Source of the DNA: Treponema sp.
Lineage (GTDB): Bacteria; Spirochaetota; Spirochaetia; Treponematales; Breznakiellaceae
Reading direction: 5' to 3'
Assembly: GCA_009780285.1 (NCBI GenBank)
Contig: WRAL01000052.1
Span: 1 to 7,964 of the forward strand
DNA: 7,964 nt
Of this stretch, positions 1 through 5,505 are shown piece after piece; positions within the stretch are counted from its first letter, which is position 1, and each line of letters begins with the position of its first letter. The notes below the pieces were generated by a model, which made no database searches, was not told the DNA's origin, and was given only the letters and a program-made list of their open reading frames with translations. A program made the translations under genes and the position numbers.

Positions 1-997
1 CTAGGTAGTAATAGTCCCAGTACATGGCTACAATTGCCGCCCCGTCCTTTTCGTCCGCCGGTTGCTTCAGAATATATCCGGAATTCTGACCCAGTCCCAG
101 GGTTATCAACGCTAGAACATTGGGGCCACACAAACCATCCAGTTGATACCCAGAAGCCGCTTTTTCCCAGCCCGGAAGAATGTACCGGTCGGATCTTATG
201 ATGGTAGCTCTTGCGGAGCTTATTTCCGGCGCGAAGGCGGCAAGGATTTCCTCCTCGCTAAGCCCTAGAATAACGTCCAGGGCCTCGGCTATATCCAGCC
301 AGTAGTCCTCCAGGGCCTCTGCCTCCTCAAGGTAGTTGGCGATTATCCAGTCGTACTCCTCCTGCGAAGTTATGCCAAGCTCCTCAAGTTCCTCCTTGTT
401 AAGGCTGGCAAGGAATTCCGGTATCTTTAGCTCTACGGGATATTCGGAATCGTCCGCCTCGCCAGTGGCGGCCCTGGCCATGCGCCCCGTGGCCTCGTTC
501 TTCACGAGCAGCGTTCCCGGGTAGCCGGCGTCCACCAGCGCGCCCTGGCCTCCGGCAACCGACCGGGCGGCGGCCCTGCCAATCTCCGAGGCGAAAGGCA
601 GCACGTACTGCACGGCATAGCCTTCGTCCTCCCTGGCGACGCAGGCGATCGCCCCTATTTCCGAGCCGCCGCGTATAACGCGGAACTCGTAGTAGCGGGG
701 CTCGCCGTCAGCCTGGCTGTGGATGATAAGGGGCCGCTCGGAAAGAACGGCGCCTTCCCATCCGTTGGAGTCCCTAAAATCCTGAAGGCTTTTAAGGGCG
801 AAGAACCGCGCCACGCGCCAGTCCACGTTGCCCTCTATTTCCGCCAGGCGGGAAAGCTCTTCCACGCTGGCGTAGGGCGAAAGCCCCTGGCCGCCGGAAT
901 TGTTGTTCGAATCCATCCCGTCGAATGGAAACCCGCATGAAGCAATGCCCAGGGCCAAGGCCCCAAGCAAGCCGACAAAAATTTTTTTAGCTTTCAT
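1..997 (-). CDS. Exported lipoprotein with possible C39/papain-like cysteine protease motif, 3' end beyond window
   Basis: Reading leftward from ATG 997, the frame stays open for 332 codons to the window edge, so the C-terminus is missing. The N-terminus (MKAKKIFVGLLGALALGIASC) is a lipoprotein signal peptide: two lysine pairs, a hydrophobic core, then lipobox I-A-S-C with Cys21 as the lipidation site. An Asn/Gly-rich linker follows. Residues about 40-140 form a mixed region (VARFFALKSLQ, then YYEFRVIRGGSEIGAIACVA) that reminds me of the propeptide-like domains of C10/Spi-type proteases. Residues 190-260 are acidic and probably helical. Near the break, LDGLCGPNVLALI places Cys290 in a Cys-Gly-Pro context before a hydrophobic helix, with Gln285 five residues earlier, as in papain-fold C39-like peptidases. 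The catalytic His would lie outside the window. Reading frame and lipoprotein nature are well supported; the protease call is tentative. The gene is divergent from the HTH regulator gene. Confidence 0.8.
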   Translation of the reverse strand, partial: MKAKKIFVGLLGALALGIASCGFPFDGMDSNNNSGGQGLSPYASVEELSRLAEIEGNVDWRVARFFALKSLQDFRDSNGWEGAVLSERPLIIHSQADGEPRYYEFRVIRGGSEIGAIACVAREDEGYAVQYVLPFASEIGRAAARSVAGGQGALVDAGYPGTLLVKNEATGRMARAATGEADDSEYPVELKIPEFLASLNKEELEELGITSQEEYDWIIANYLEEAEALEDYWLDIAEALDVILGLSEEEILAAFAPEISSARATIIRSDRYILPGWEKAASGYQLDGLCGPNVLALITLGLGQNSGYILKQPADEKDGAAIVAMYWDYYYL

Positions 998-1085
998 AGC
1001 TTCCGCCAAAATAATTAAAACAACATAAACCTCATACCCGCGCCTACTAAGGCCGCGAATAAGTCCGCCTTGGGCTTTCAAAAGG

Positions 1086-1091
1086 ATTATA
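1086..1091 (-). promoter_or_regulatory. Candidate -10 box for the leftward lipoprotein gene
   Basis: The minus strand reads TATAAT here, a perfect -10 hexamer. It would start transcription near 1079 and give a leader of about 80 bases before ATG 997. No good -35 hexamer is visible 16-18 bases upstream (GAGTCG at 17), so this rests on the -10 alone. The ribosome binding site just ahead of the ATG is weak (GGCGGAAG). Confidence 0.3.
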
Positions 1092-1190
1092 TCCCCCGCC
1101 CGCTTGCCCGACTCGATGCGCTTAGCAAAAAAACCTCCTCGCCTTTACACGCAAGCATACCGCCTTCTTTGGGGAAGTCAATCATTTTTA

Positions 1191-1225
1191 GGCGGTATCT
1201 TGGTATACGGTACCAAGATACCGCC
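1191..1225. repeat. Perfect palindrome, 15-bp arms with 5-base loop
   Basis: GGCGGTATCTTGGTA (1191-1205) is the exact reverse complement of TACCAAGATACCGCC (1211-1225), with loop TACGG. Neither strand has a T-tract after the stem, so it does not look like an intrinsic terminator. It could be a large operator or an RNA hairpin in a leftward transcript starting upstream of it. The right arm is also the first unit of the 32-base array that follows, and an extra ATACCGCC at 1157-1164 could pair with the left arm. Confidence 0.75.
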
Positions 1226-1380
1226 TGAGCCTTGGCCACGGTACCAAAGTACCGACGAGGCTTTGGCATATGATACCAAGGTATCACCGGATCCTTGCCT
1301 CGCGGTACCAAAGTACCGTCGGCGTCCGGGTATATGGCGCCAAAGTACCGTGCGCTGAAATCAATTTCCGCAAATTACCG
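1193..1380. repeat. Array of short palindromes at 31-32-base spacing
   Basis: A 15-base core related to GGTACCAAAGTACCG begins at 1209, 1240, 1272, 1304 and 1336, at intervals of 31, 32, 32 and 32 bases. A degenerate copy lies at 1366-1380, and an inverted copy at 1193-1207. The cores at 1240 and 1304 are identical and are palindromes (GGTAC, loop CAAA, GTACC). The core at 1272 has changed on both sides yet keeps perfect symmetry (GATACC, AA, GGTATC). The 16-17-base intervals are much less conserved. The period is close to three helical turns, so all sites would face the same side of the DNA. It is not a multiple of three, which argues against coding. The best guess is an operator array serving one of the two divergent genes; a decayed minisatellite is the alternative. 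Confidence 0.65.
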
Positions 1381-1426
1381 CGGCGAAAATCCCTTCTGCG
1401 GCAAGCCGCGCCAATGCTCGCTCTCC

Positions 1427-1561
1427 CTCCGTGTAACTCCGTGGTTGGTCAATCTGCCGTAGGCAGATTGACTCGGAGTTTTGGCGTTGCCAAAACTCCA
1501 GGGGTGGGTGAATGAAGAGTCAGCCACGGAGTCACACGGAGTTTTGATCCGTGGTTCACCC
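1427..1561. repeat. Mosaic of nested inverted repeats with two tandem hairpins
   Basis: An outer inverted repeat, CTCCGTGTAACTCCGTGG (1427-1444), matches the reverse complement of 1524-1541 at 17 of 18 positions. Between its arms are two hairpins with 11-bp perfect stems and 3-base loops: GTCAATCTGCC (1448-1458) with 1462-1472, loop GTA, and GGAGTTTTGGC (1475-1485) with 1489-1499, loop GTT. Pieces recur as direct repeats: CGGAGTTTTG at 1474 and 1537, and TCCGTGGTT at 1438 and 1548. A further pair, GGGTGAA (1506-1512) and TTCACCC (1555-1561), nests around the right half. No clean target-site duplication flanks the structure. It could be a small palindromic interspersed element, or stacked insertions of one. 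The CCACGGA-type words resemble intergenic repeats I recall from many bacterial genomes. Confidence 0.6.
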
Positions 1562-1602
1562 TAATGTTATACTGAGAATTCCCTGCGCAGCGCGCCTGTT
1601 GC

Positions 1603-1631
1603 TTGCATTTATCCGCCGGAAAGTGTATAGT
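1603..1631 (+). promoter_or_regulatory. Sigma70-type promoter of the HTH regulator gene
   Basis: TTGCAT (1603-1608) and TATAGT (1626-1631) are separated by exactly 17 bases. Transcription would start near 1638, at the purine-rich AGAGGAG (1638-1644) that serves as ribosome binding site. This gives a leader of only about 20 bases. The -10 matches the consensus at five of six positions and the -35 at three. Confidence 0.55.
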
Positions 1632-1657
1632 CAAGTCAGAGGAGTTACATAATACCG

Positions 1658-2428
1658 ATGAAACGCGTTTTTTGCAAAGCAACTGTCTTTCGCCTGGCTC
1701 CCTTCCTTCTGGCCCTCGCGCTGCTAGCGGAACACTACCTGCCCTTCCTGCTTTGGGGCGCAGGGGATTTCCGGTCGCTGCTTATTGGGCAAAGGCTTTT
1801 TTACGCGCCGGCCGCAGCGCTGGCGATCCTGGCCACGCTGACCATCTTCTTTCCATATAAGCTGTCCATTCACGCCGCTTTCTGCCTTTTGTGGGGCTTT
1901 CTGCGCATAGCGGACGGGGAGTTTACAGGGGCGCTCGCCATGTGTCTTTTGGGCTGCCTGCTTCTTTACAAGCACGGCTTTTTCAGGTCCAAAGGGCGCC
2001 TAAAGCTGGCCGCGCTGGCCACGGCCTTTGCGGCGGCGTTCGTGTCGCAGGCCCGCCTTGCCGACGCCGGAATGCTTTTGCGCCTGTTCGAGCTGGCGGA
2101 GCTTGGAATCATAGCCTGCCTTTTTGTCATACTGCTGGAGCCGGAGATTAGGGCCATTCGGAAGGAAAGGCGCAAGCGTCGCTTGGCGTTGAAGGCCAAC
2201 ATGTTCGACGAAAAGGACAGGCGCATACTTCAAAAAGTACTGGCCGGGGCAAAATACGACGCGATAGCGATAGAGGAAAAGATGTCGACCAGCGCATTAA
2301 AGAAGAGCCTCAGGCGGATTTTTCTGGAACTTGGGGTAGGCGGCCGCGCGGAGTTCGTTGCCCTTCACACGAACCACGAAATATACATGGAAGAGGAAGA
2401 GGCCGACGATTTGGCGCGCCGACGCTAA
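1658..2428 (+). CDS. Membrane-anchored LuxR-type HTH transcriptional regulator
   Basis: The protein has 256 residues. The first 160 are strongly hydrophobic and hold about six membrane segments (roughly 12-34, 41-65, 70-85, 88-109, 114-132 and 138-160). A very basic stretch follows (RAIRKERRKRR, 165-175), which would keep the C-terminus in the cytoplasm. Residues about 182-242 match the LuxR/sigma-region-4 HTH pattern: FDEKDRRILQKVLAGAKYDA, then IAIEEKMSTSALKKSLRRIF with recognition helix near 211-224, then LELGVGGRAEFVAL, the usual LuxR-type ending. The C-terminal tail is acidic (EEEEADD). There is no receiver or PAS domain, so any signal is presumably sensed in or through the membrane. ATG 1658 follows AGAGGAG by 13 bases, rather long. 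The gene is probably monocistronic, divergent from the lipoprotein gene and just upstream of the envelope operon. The DNA target is unknown; the nearby palindrome array is a candidate. Confidence 0.75.
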   Translation: MKRVFCKATVFRLAPFLLALALLAEHYLPFLLWGAGDFRSLLIGQRLFYAPAAALAILATLTIFFPYKLSIHAAFCLLWGFLRIADGEFTGALAMCLLGCLLLYKHGFFRSKGRLKLAALATAFAAAFVSQARLADAGMLLRLFELAELGIIACLFVILLEPEIRAIRKERRKRRLALKANMFDEKDRRILQKVLAGAKYDAIAIEEKMSTSALKKSLRRIFLELGVGGRAEFVALHTNHEIYMEEEEADDLARRR

Positions 2429-2517
2429 CGCCCAGCCAAAACACATGCCCTACGCTAAAAAGACATTCGCATGACCGAGCGTTCCTTCCACAAAAACAAT
2501 CTCCAGCCAGTCCCTAA

Positions 2518-2556
2518 GGAACCGCTGATTAAATAAGGAATTCAGCGGTTCCGCTG
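2518..2556. repeat. Hairpin with an alternative overlapping stem
   Basis: GGAACCGCTGA (2518-2528) pairs perfectly with TCAGCGGTTCC (2542-2552) around a 13-base AT-rich loop. A competing short stem, CAGCGG (2543-2548) with CCGCTG (2551-2556), uses part of the same right arm. It lies 90 bases after the regulator gene and before the operon promoter. No T-tract follows, so a classical terminator is unlikely. It may be a remnant of a small palindromic repeat. Confidence 0.45.
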
Positions 2557-2602
2557 GCACGACGGCCCAGGCATGGGATCATACCGGATGGGGAGGCGCG
2601 GC

Positions 2603-2631
2603 TTGACGAACAGGCGGCGCGAGGGTATAGT
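2603..2631 (+). promoter_or_regulatory. Strong sigma70-type promoter of the four-gene operon
   Basis: TTGACG (2603-2608) and TATAGT (2626-2631) each match the consensus at five of six positions and are spaced by exactly 17 bases. The predicted start near 2638 falls after an in-frame ATG at 2634. That ATG would not be in the transcript, which supports ATG 2682 as the start of the first gene, with a leader of about 45 bases. Confidence 0.7.
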
Positions 2632-2681
2632 GAATGCGCGCGGGGCGTTCCCGCGCGGCTCTATTTTTGACGGGGGCGGTG

Positions 2682-3074
2682 ATGTTACAGATTTATTTTC
2701 TGTCGGTGCTATGCAATGGCTTGGCCGGGTTCGTTTTCCTCTACGGGGATTCCTTTGGCGTGGACTCGAAAAGGCCGCCTATAGGCGGAAGTTTTTCCTT
2801 AATACTTGGCATCGCGGCGGCCATTACCGGCATCCTGAAGCTGCTTTCCCCGGTGCGGTACCTGATTATCGGGGATCTGCTTCCGGCGGTCGCCGGCCTC
2901 GTCGCCGGCTTCATGCTGATCTTCGGCTACCTGGAAAGCAGGGGATCGATGTCGGGCGGGGACAAGGTCGGCCAGACCGGGAACGCGCTCCTTAAGCGCA
3001 AAAAGGCCGTGGGCATTGGCTGCCTTGCGGTGGCGGCGCTCCACTTTCTTTTTCCCGCGGCGCTTTTTATCTAG
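2682..3074 (+). CDS. Small four-helix integral membrane protein, family not recognised
   Basis: The protein has 130 residues, starting MLQIYFLSV. Hydrophobic segments lie at about 2-21, 36-55, 58-83 and 109-129, joined by short loops. A Gly/Ser/Asp-rich loop and a basic patch (KRKK, 104-107) precede the last helix, so the basic side is predicted cytoplasmic. No catalytic motif is evident, and I cannot name the family. The frame stays open upstream to ATG 2634, but the promoter's predicted start site is downstream of that codon, so ATG 2682 is preferred. Its ribosome binding site is poor (GGGGGCGG, close to the ATG). Its stop codon TAG touches the ATG of the Nudix gene, so the two are probably translationally coupled. 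As first gene of an operon with two lipoprotein genes, it may act in the cell envelope; that is inference. Confidence 0.7.
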   Translation: MLQIYFLSVLCNGLAGFVFLYGDSFGVDSKRPPIGGSFSLILGIAAAITGILKLLSPVRYLIIGDLLPAVAGLVAGFMLIFGYLESRGSMSGGDKVGQTGNALLKRKKAVGIGCLAVAALHFLFPAALFI

Positions 3075-3476
3075 ATGCCGGCCGAACAAGCGCGCGCCCG
3101 TTCGCTCGCCGGAATCGCGACGAGCGATGGCCGGCTTTTCATCGCCCGGAGAAAGCCCGGCGGCGCGATGGGCGGAAAGTGGGAATTCCCCGGCGGCAAG
3201 GCCGAAAAAGGCGAAAGCGACGAGGACGCGCTGCGGCGCGAATTTATGGAAGAATTCGGCGTGGGGATAAAGGTCGGCGAGCTTTGGGCCGAGGCGGACT
3301 TTTCCTCCGGCGAAAAGCTCTACCGGCTCGGCGCCTACGGCATCTCTTTCGAGTCGCTTGACTTTACAATGACCGAGCACGACCGGTGGCGCTGGGCGCG
3401 CATAGACGAAATCGAGGAGGATGGCTTTGTCGGATCGGACTTTCTCCTTTTGCCGCTTTTGGCCGGCCGCGCGTAG
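3075..3476 (+). CDS. MutT-like Nudix hydrolase
   Basis: The protein has 133 residues, typical for a single-domain Nudix enzyme. The Nudix box is complete at residues 41-63: Gly41, five residues, Glu47, seven residues, then R-E-F-M-E-E-F-G-V, where Glu56, Glu59 and Glu60 supply metal ligands and base. It is preceded by KWEFPGGKAEKGE, the arrangement of MutT and related nucleotide pyrophosphatases, so the likely reaction is hydrolysis of oxidised or unwanted (d)NTPs to NMP and pyrophosphate in the cytoplasm. The exact substrate cannot be read from the sequence. The N-terminal strand (SLAGIATSDGRLFIARRKPG) also fits. ATG 3075 directly follows the stop of the membrane-protein gene and has no visible Shine-Dalgarno site, so translation probably depends on coupling. 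The 3' end overlaps the next gene by 56 bases in another frame. Confidence 0.9.
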   Translation: MPAEQARARSLAGIATSDGRLFIARRKPGGAMGGKWEFPGGKAEKGESDEDALRREFMEEFGVGIKVGELWAEADFSSGEKLYRLGAYGISFESLDFTMTEHDRWRWARIDEIEEDGFVGSDFLLLPLLAGRA

Positions 3477-3843
3477 GCTTTTTGGGGCTCAGGCCCTCGC
3501 TCTGGCCGCGCTTTTGGCCTTTTCCTGCGCCGGCAAGGCAGCCGAGGAAGAGGCCGTTCCCCCGGAAACCTTTCCCCTTTCAAGCCCGCACGTAGGCTAC
3601 GGCGTAATTTCCGCCATGTACGCCCGCCTAAGCGACGAGCCCAGCGCGGCCGGCGCGACCACCGGAAACGCGCGGCTGGGAACGGTGGTCGTGGTCCGCG
3701 AGCGCAGGCTGGTGCGGGAAGGCGCGGGAAGCGCCTCCTGGCTTTTGGTCGAGGGCGAATTTTCCGGCTGGATTCGCGAGGACATCGTCGCCGTCTACGC
3801 GAACGAGCATCAGGCGCGCGCCGCGTCCGAAGGAATGCGATGA
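3421..3843 (+). CDS. SH3-domain lipoprotein
   Basis: Up to 140 residues. The basic N-terminus and hydrophobic core (ALALAALLAFSC) end at Cys36, preceded by A-F-S. That lipobox is off the strict consensus but acceptable by the relaxed rules seen in spirochaetes. After an acidic linker, residues about 58-128 resemble a bacterial SH3 domain: YGVISAMYARLSDEPS, a run of beta-strand residues (LGTVVVVRERRLV), then SWLLVEGEFSGWIREDIV with Trp106 and the Gly115-Trp116 pair usual for the fold. SH3 lipoproteins of this kind often bind peptidoglycan or partner proteins; the ligand here is unknown. GAGGAGG (3414-3420) touches ATG 3421 but stands six bases before an in-frame TTG at 3427, so the true start may be 3427. 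The start lies inside the Nudix gene, and the stop overlaps the next ATG (ATGA). Confidence 0.75.
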   Translation: MALSDRTFSFCRFWPAARRLFGAQALALAALLAFSCAGKAAEEEAVPPETFPLSSPHVGYGVISAMYARLSDEPSAAGATTGNARLGTVVVVRERRLVREGAGSASWLLVEGEFSGWIREDIVAVYANEHQARAASEGMR

Positions 3844-5465
3844 GGCGTCGGGCGATTTCTTTCATCGCCTGCCTTTGCGCTCTGATCCTCGCAACCTGCG
3901 CGAGGGTCGCGCCGCCCTCGCTTGTCGGCGTGGAGATCACGCCCGAACTGCGCGCCATAATGGAAGCCGGCCGCGCCGCCGCGCTGCCTCCCCTTCATCC
4001 CGATTTCCGGGAAATCGCCGCCGGCCTTCTTTCCGCGCTTGATCCGGATGACGACGCGCGCGTGGCCGAGCTTGTCCGCCTTGGCGCGGATCCCGGCCTG
4101 ACGGCTTACTCGTGGGACAGGGCGCCCCCGAGCGACCCGCCCTTCGGCGCGATAAGCCGGGAGGACGCCGCCGAGGACGCGCGCCTCCTTTTCGACATCA
4201 TGCGCAACGGCTACACGGGCTACGGCTATTTCGGCGGCGACGCGGCCTTCCTTCCGGCTTTGGATTCCGCTCTGGCGCGCCTGGACGCTATGGAAAGCCG
4301 CGTTCAGAAAAGCGATTTTTTGAACGTCCTCGTCCAGGAACTCGGCCCGCTGATCGCCGACAATCATTTTCTCTTGCACAACGTCCAGCTTGGCGCGCTT
4401 AATCACGTTCCCTACATGAACGACGAGATCGTCATGCGCCGCGCAGAGGACGGCCGCCTTCTCGCCGAGATCGACGGCAACGCTTGTTATGTGCTGGGCG
4501 CCGAGCTTGGCGACGGAACTCCTGTTGATGCGATCATGCCCACGCTTACGCGCGAGGGCGAGATAGCCTGGATTTTCGGCCGGCTGATGGGCCACCCGAA
4601 CAGGGAGATAGTCGCCCTGCTTGAAGACGCGCAAAGCGGCGAGCGCTTTTCCCGGCCGGTTTCCCTGTCGCGCGTCGAAGGCCCAGGGCAAGGCCCTTCG
4701 CCCGGAGGCCATTCCCTTCTGAGCGCGCGCGAGGAAAACGGCGCGACGATCCTGGTAAACAGGAGCATGTTCGGGGACTGGCCAAACGACGGCGGAAGAT
4801 ACGAGGCCTACGAGGAATTTTACCGATCCGGCCTGGAGATGCGCGACAGGCCGGTCCTTATCCTCGACATTCGGCATCACGGCGGAGGATATAGCTACAT
4901 GGCATACCAATGGATCAGGGCCTACGCGGGTCTTGAGCCAAGCGATAGCGCGGCGTTCATGGAGCATGCGCTGGCTTCCCTCGCCTTGGATGCGCTGTCC
5001 AAGGCGCTTTACCCTGTTGACCCCGAGTTCTCCTATGACTTCGAGCGGACGCCGGATTGGTGGGGCCTTTACGATCAATGGGCCGAGGACCCGGATCGCA
5101 GCGCGCAATGGATTTTGCCCGACGAATGGGACGGCGGCCTTCTGCCAAACGAAAACCTTGTCATCGTCCTTGTCGATTATTACGTCGCCTCCGCCGGGGA
5201 GGCGCTGGCCGGCTACCTGCGCCAGCTGGAAAACGTCCTGTTCGTCGGGACGAACACGCGAGGAGTCCTCGTTACCGGAGGCGTCGTGAGAGCCGCGCTG
5301 CCGCGCAGCGGCCTGTTTATTCAGTTAGGCACATCGACGCTAAACCTGCGCCCGGATCTTTCGCCCTTCGAAGGCGTGGGCCTTTTGCCGGACCTTTGGG
5401 TTCCGCCCGGCGAAAGCCTTGAGCGCGTCCTGGCCTTCGTCGAGCGTTATGGAATTATACGCTAG
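3840..5465 (+). CDS. S41-family serine protease lipoprotein
   Basis: The protein has 541 residues. Residues 1-20 form a lipoprotein signal with lipobox L-A-T-C (Cys20). An N-terminal helical region (about 105-170) leads to LIADNHFLLHN, where His176 sits in the D-x-H motif typical of tricorn-type (S41B-like) members. The S41 core follows: VLILDIRHHGGG (Asp343, Arg345, Gly348-350), the oxyanion-side strand, then VDYYVASAGEALAGYL with nucleophile candidate Ser451 and Glu454, then VGTNTRG at 469-475. The catalytic Lys of CtpA/Prc-type enzymes, expected after TxG, is replaced by Val476. A His/Ser mechanism therefore fits better than Ser/Lys. No PDZ domain is obvious. It would act outside the cytoplasm, anchored by its lipid. 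ATG 3840 overlaps the SH3 gene stop by four bases. Substrate unknown; activity is likely but not certain. Confidence 0.85.
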   Translation: MRRRAISFIACLCALILATCARVAPPSLVGVEITPELRAIMEAGRAAALPPLHPDFREIAAGLLSALDPDDDARVAELVRLGADPGLTAYSWDRAPPSDPPFGAISREDAAEDARLLFDIMRNGYTGYGYFGGDAAFLPALDSALARLDAMESRVQKSDFLNVLVQELGPLIADNHFLLHNVQLGALNHVPYMNDEIVMRRAEDGRLLAEIDGNACYVLGAELGDGTPVDAIMPTLTREGEIAWIFGRLMGHPNREIVALLEDAQSGERFSRPVSLSRVEGPGQGPSPGGHSLLSAREENGATILVNRSMFGDWPNDGGRYEAYEEFYRSGLEMRDRPVLILDIRHHGGGYSYMAYQWIRAYAGLEPSDSAAFMEHALASLALDALSKALYPVDPEFSYDFERTPDWWGLYDQWAEDPDRSAQWILPDEWDGGLLPNENLVIVLVDYYVASAGEALAGYLRQLENVLFVGTNTRGVLVTGGVVRAALPRSGLFIQLGTSTLNLRPDLSPFEGVGLLPDLWVPPGESLERVLAFVERYGIIR

Positions 5466-5470
5466 CGCGG

Positions 5471-5499
5471 AAGACAGGCATCTCTTTTTTTGCTATAAT
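5471..5499 (+). promoter_or_regulatory. Promoter of the DUF4954 gene with extended -10
   Basis: A perfect TATAAT (5494-5499) is preceded by TGC, making an extended -10. AAGACA (5471-5476) lies 17 bases upstream and matches four of six -35 positions. The predicted start is about 5505-5507, immediately before the first hairpin of the leader. It sits only a few bases after the S41 stop codon, so the last gene can be expressed independently of the operon. Confidence 0.65.
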
Positions 5500-5505
5500 C
5501 AACAA

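Larger units (their letters stand above)
998..1657. other. Divergent intergenic region of 660 bases
   Basis: No convincing coding sequence lies here. The left 190 bases hold the candidate -10 of the leftward lipoprotein gene and a small stem (GCCT at 1042-1045 with AGGC at 1050-1053). The middle holds the 15-bp-arm palindrome and the 32-base array; the right third holds the hairpin mosaic and the promoter of the HTH regulator. Short open frames crossing the array have no ribosome binding sites, and the repeat period is not a multiple of three. Confidence 0.7.
2429..2681. other. Intergenic region and leader before the four-gene operon
   Basis: It contains the hairpin at 2518-2556 and the operon promoter at 2603-2631. 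No strong intrinsic terminator for the regulator gene is visible, so some readthrough into the operon is possible. A frame open from 2573 overlaps the real operon genes and is not supported. Confidence 0.6.

Noticed and set aside
1087..1140. A 13-residue minus-strand frame starting TTG 1128 behind GAGGAGG
   Set aside because: The ribosome binding site is good, but the start is TTG, the peptide has no features and no gene is coupled to it. The candidate -10 overlaps its end, so it would need a separate upstream promoter.
1087..1358. Short frames on both strands through the palindrome array, with repeated Arg-Tyr and Pro peptides
   Set aside because: The repeat period of 32 is not a multiple of three, so the peptide repeats shift frame; no ribosome binding sites are present.
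1193..1380. CRISPR array
   Set aside because: The cores are only 15 bases and vary between copies, the intervals are 16-17 bases and partly related, and no cas gene is in the window.
2634..2681. Upstream start ATG 2634 for the membrane protein
   Set aside because: The promoter at 2603-2631 places the transcript start near 2638, after this codon, and the added 16 residues are not membrane-like.
2573..2995. A 140-codon frame overlapping the small membrane protein
   Set aside because: It begins upstream of the promoter's -35 and reads as low-complexity Arg/Gly-rich protein; the other frame gives a sensible membrane protein.
3335..3958. A 207-codon minus-strand frame across the Nudix and SH3 genes
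   Set aside because: Extremely Arg/Pro-rich translation with no motif, opposite three overlapping real genes.
3810..5108. A 432-codon open frame on the minus strand opposite the S41 gene
   Set aside because: It mirrors the GC-rich codons of the S41 gene, has no recognisable motif or ribosome binding site, and covers a clear S41 protease on the other strand.
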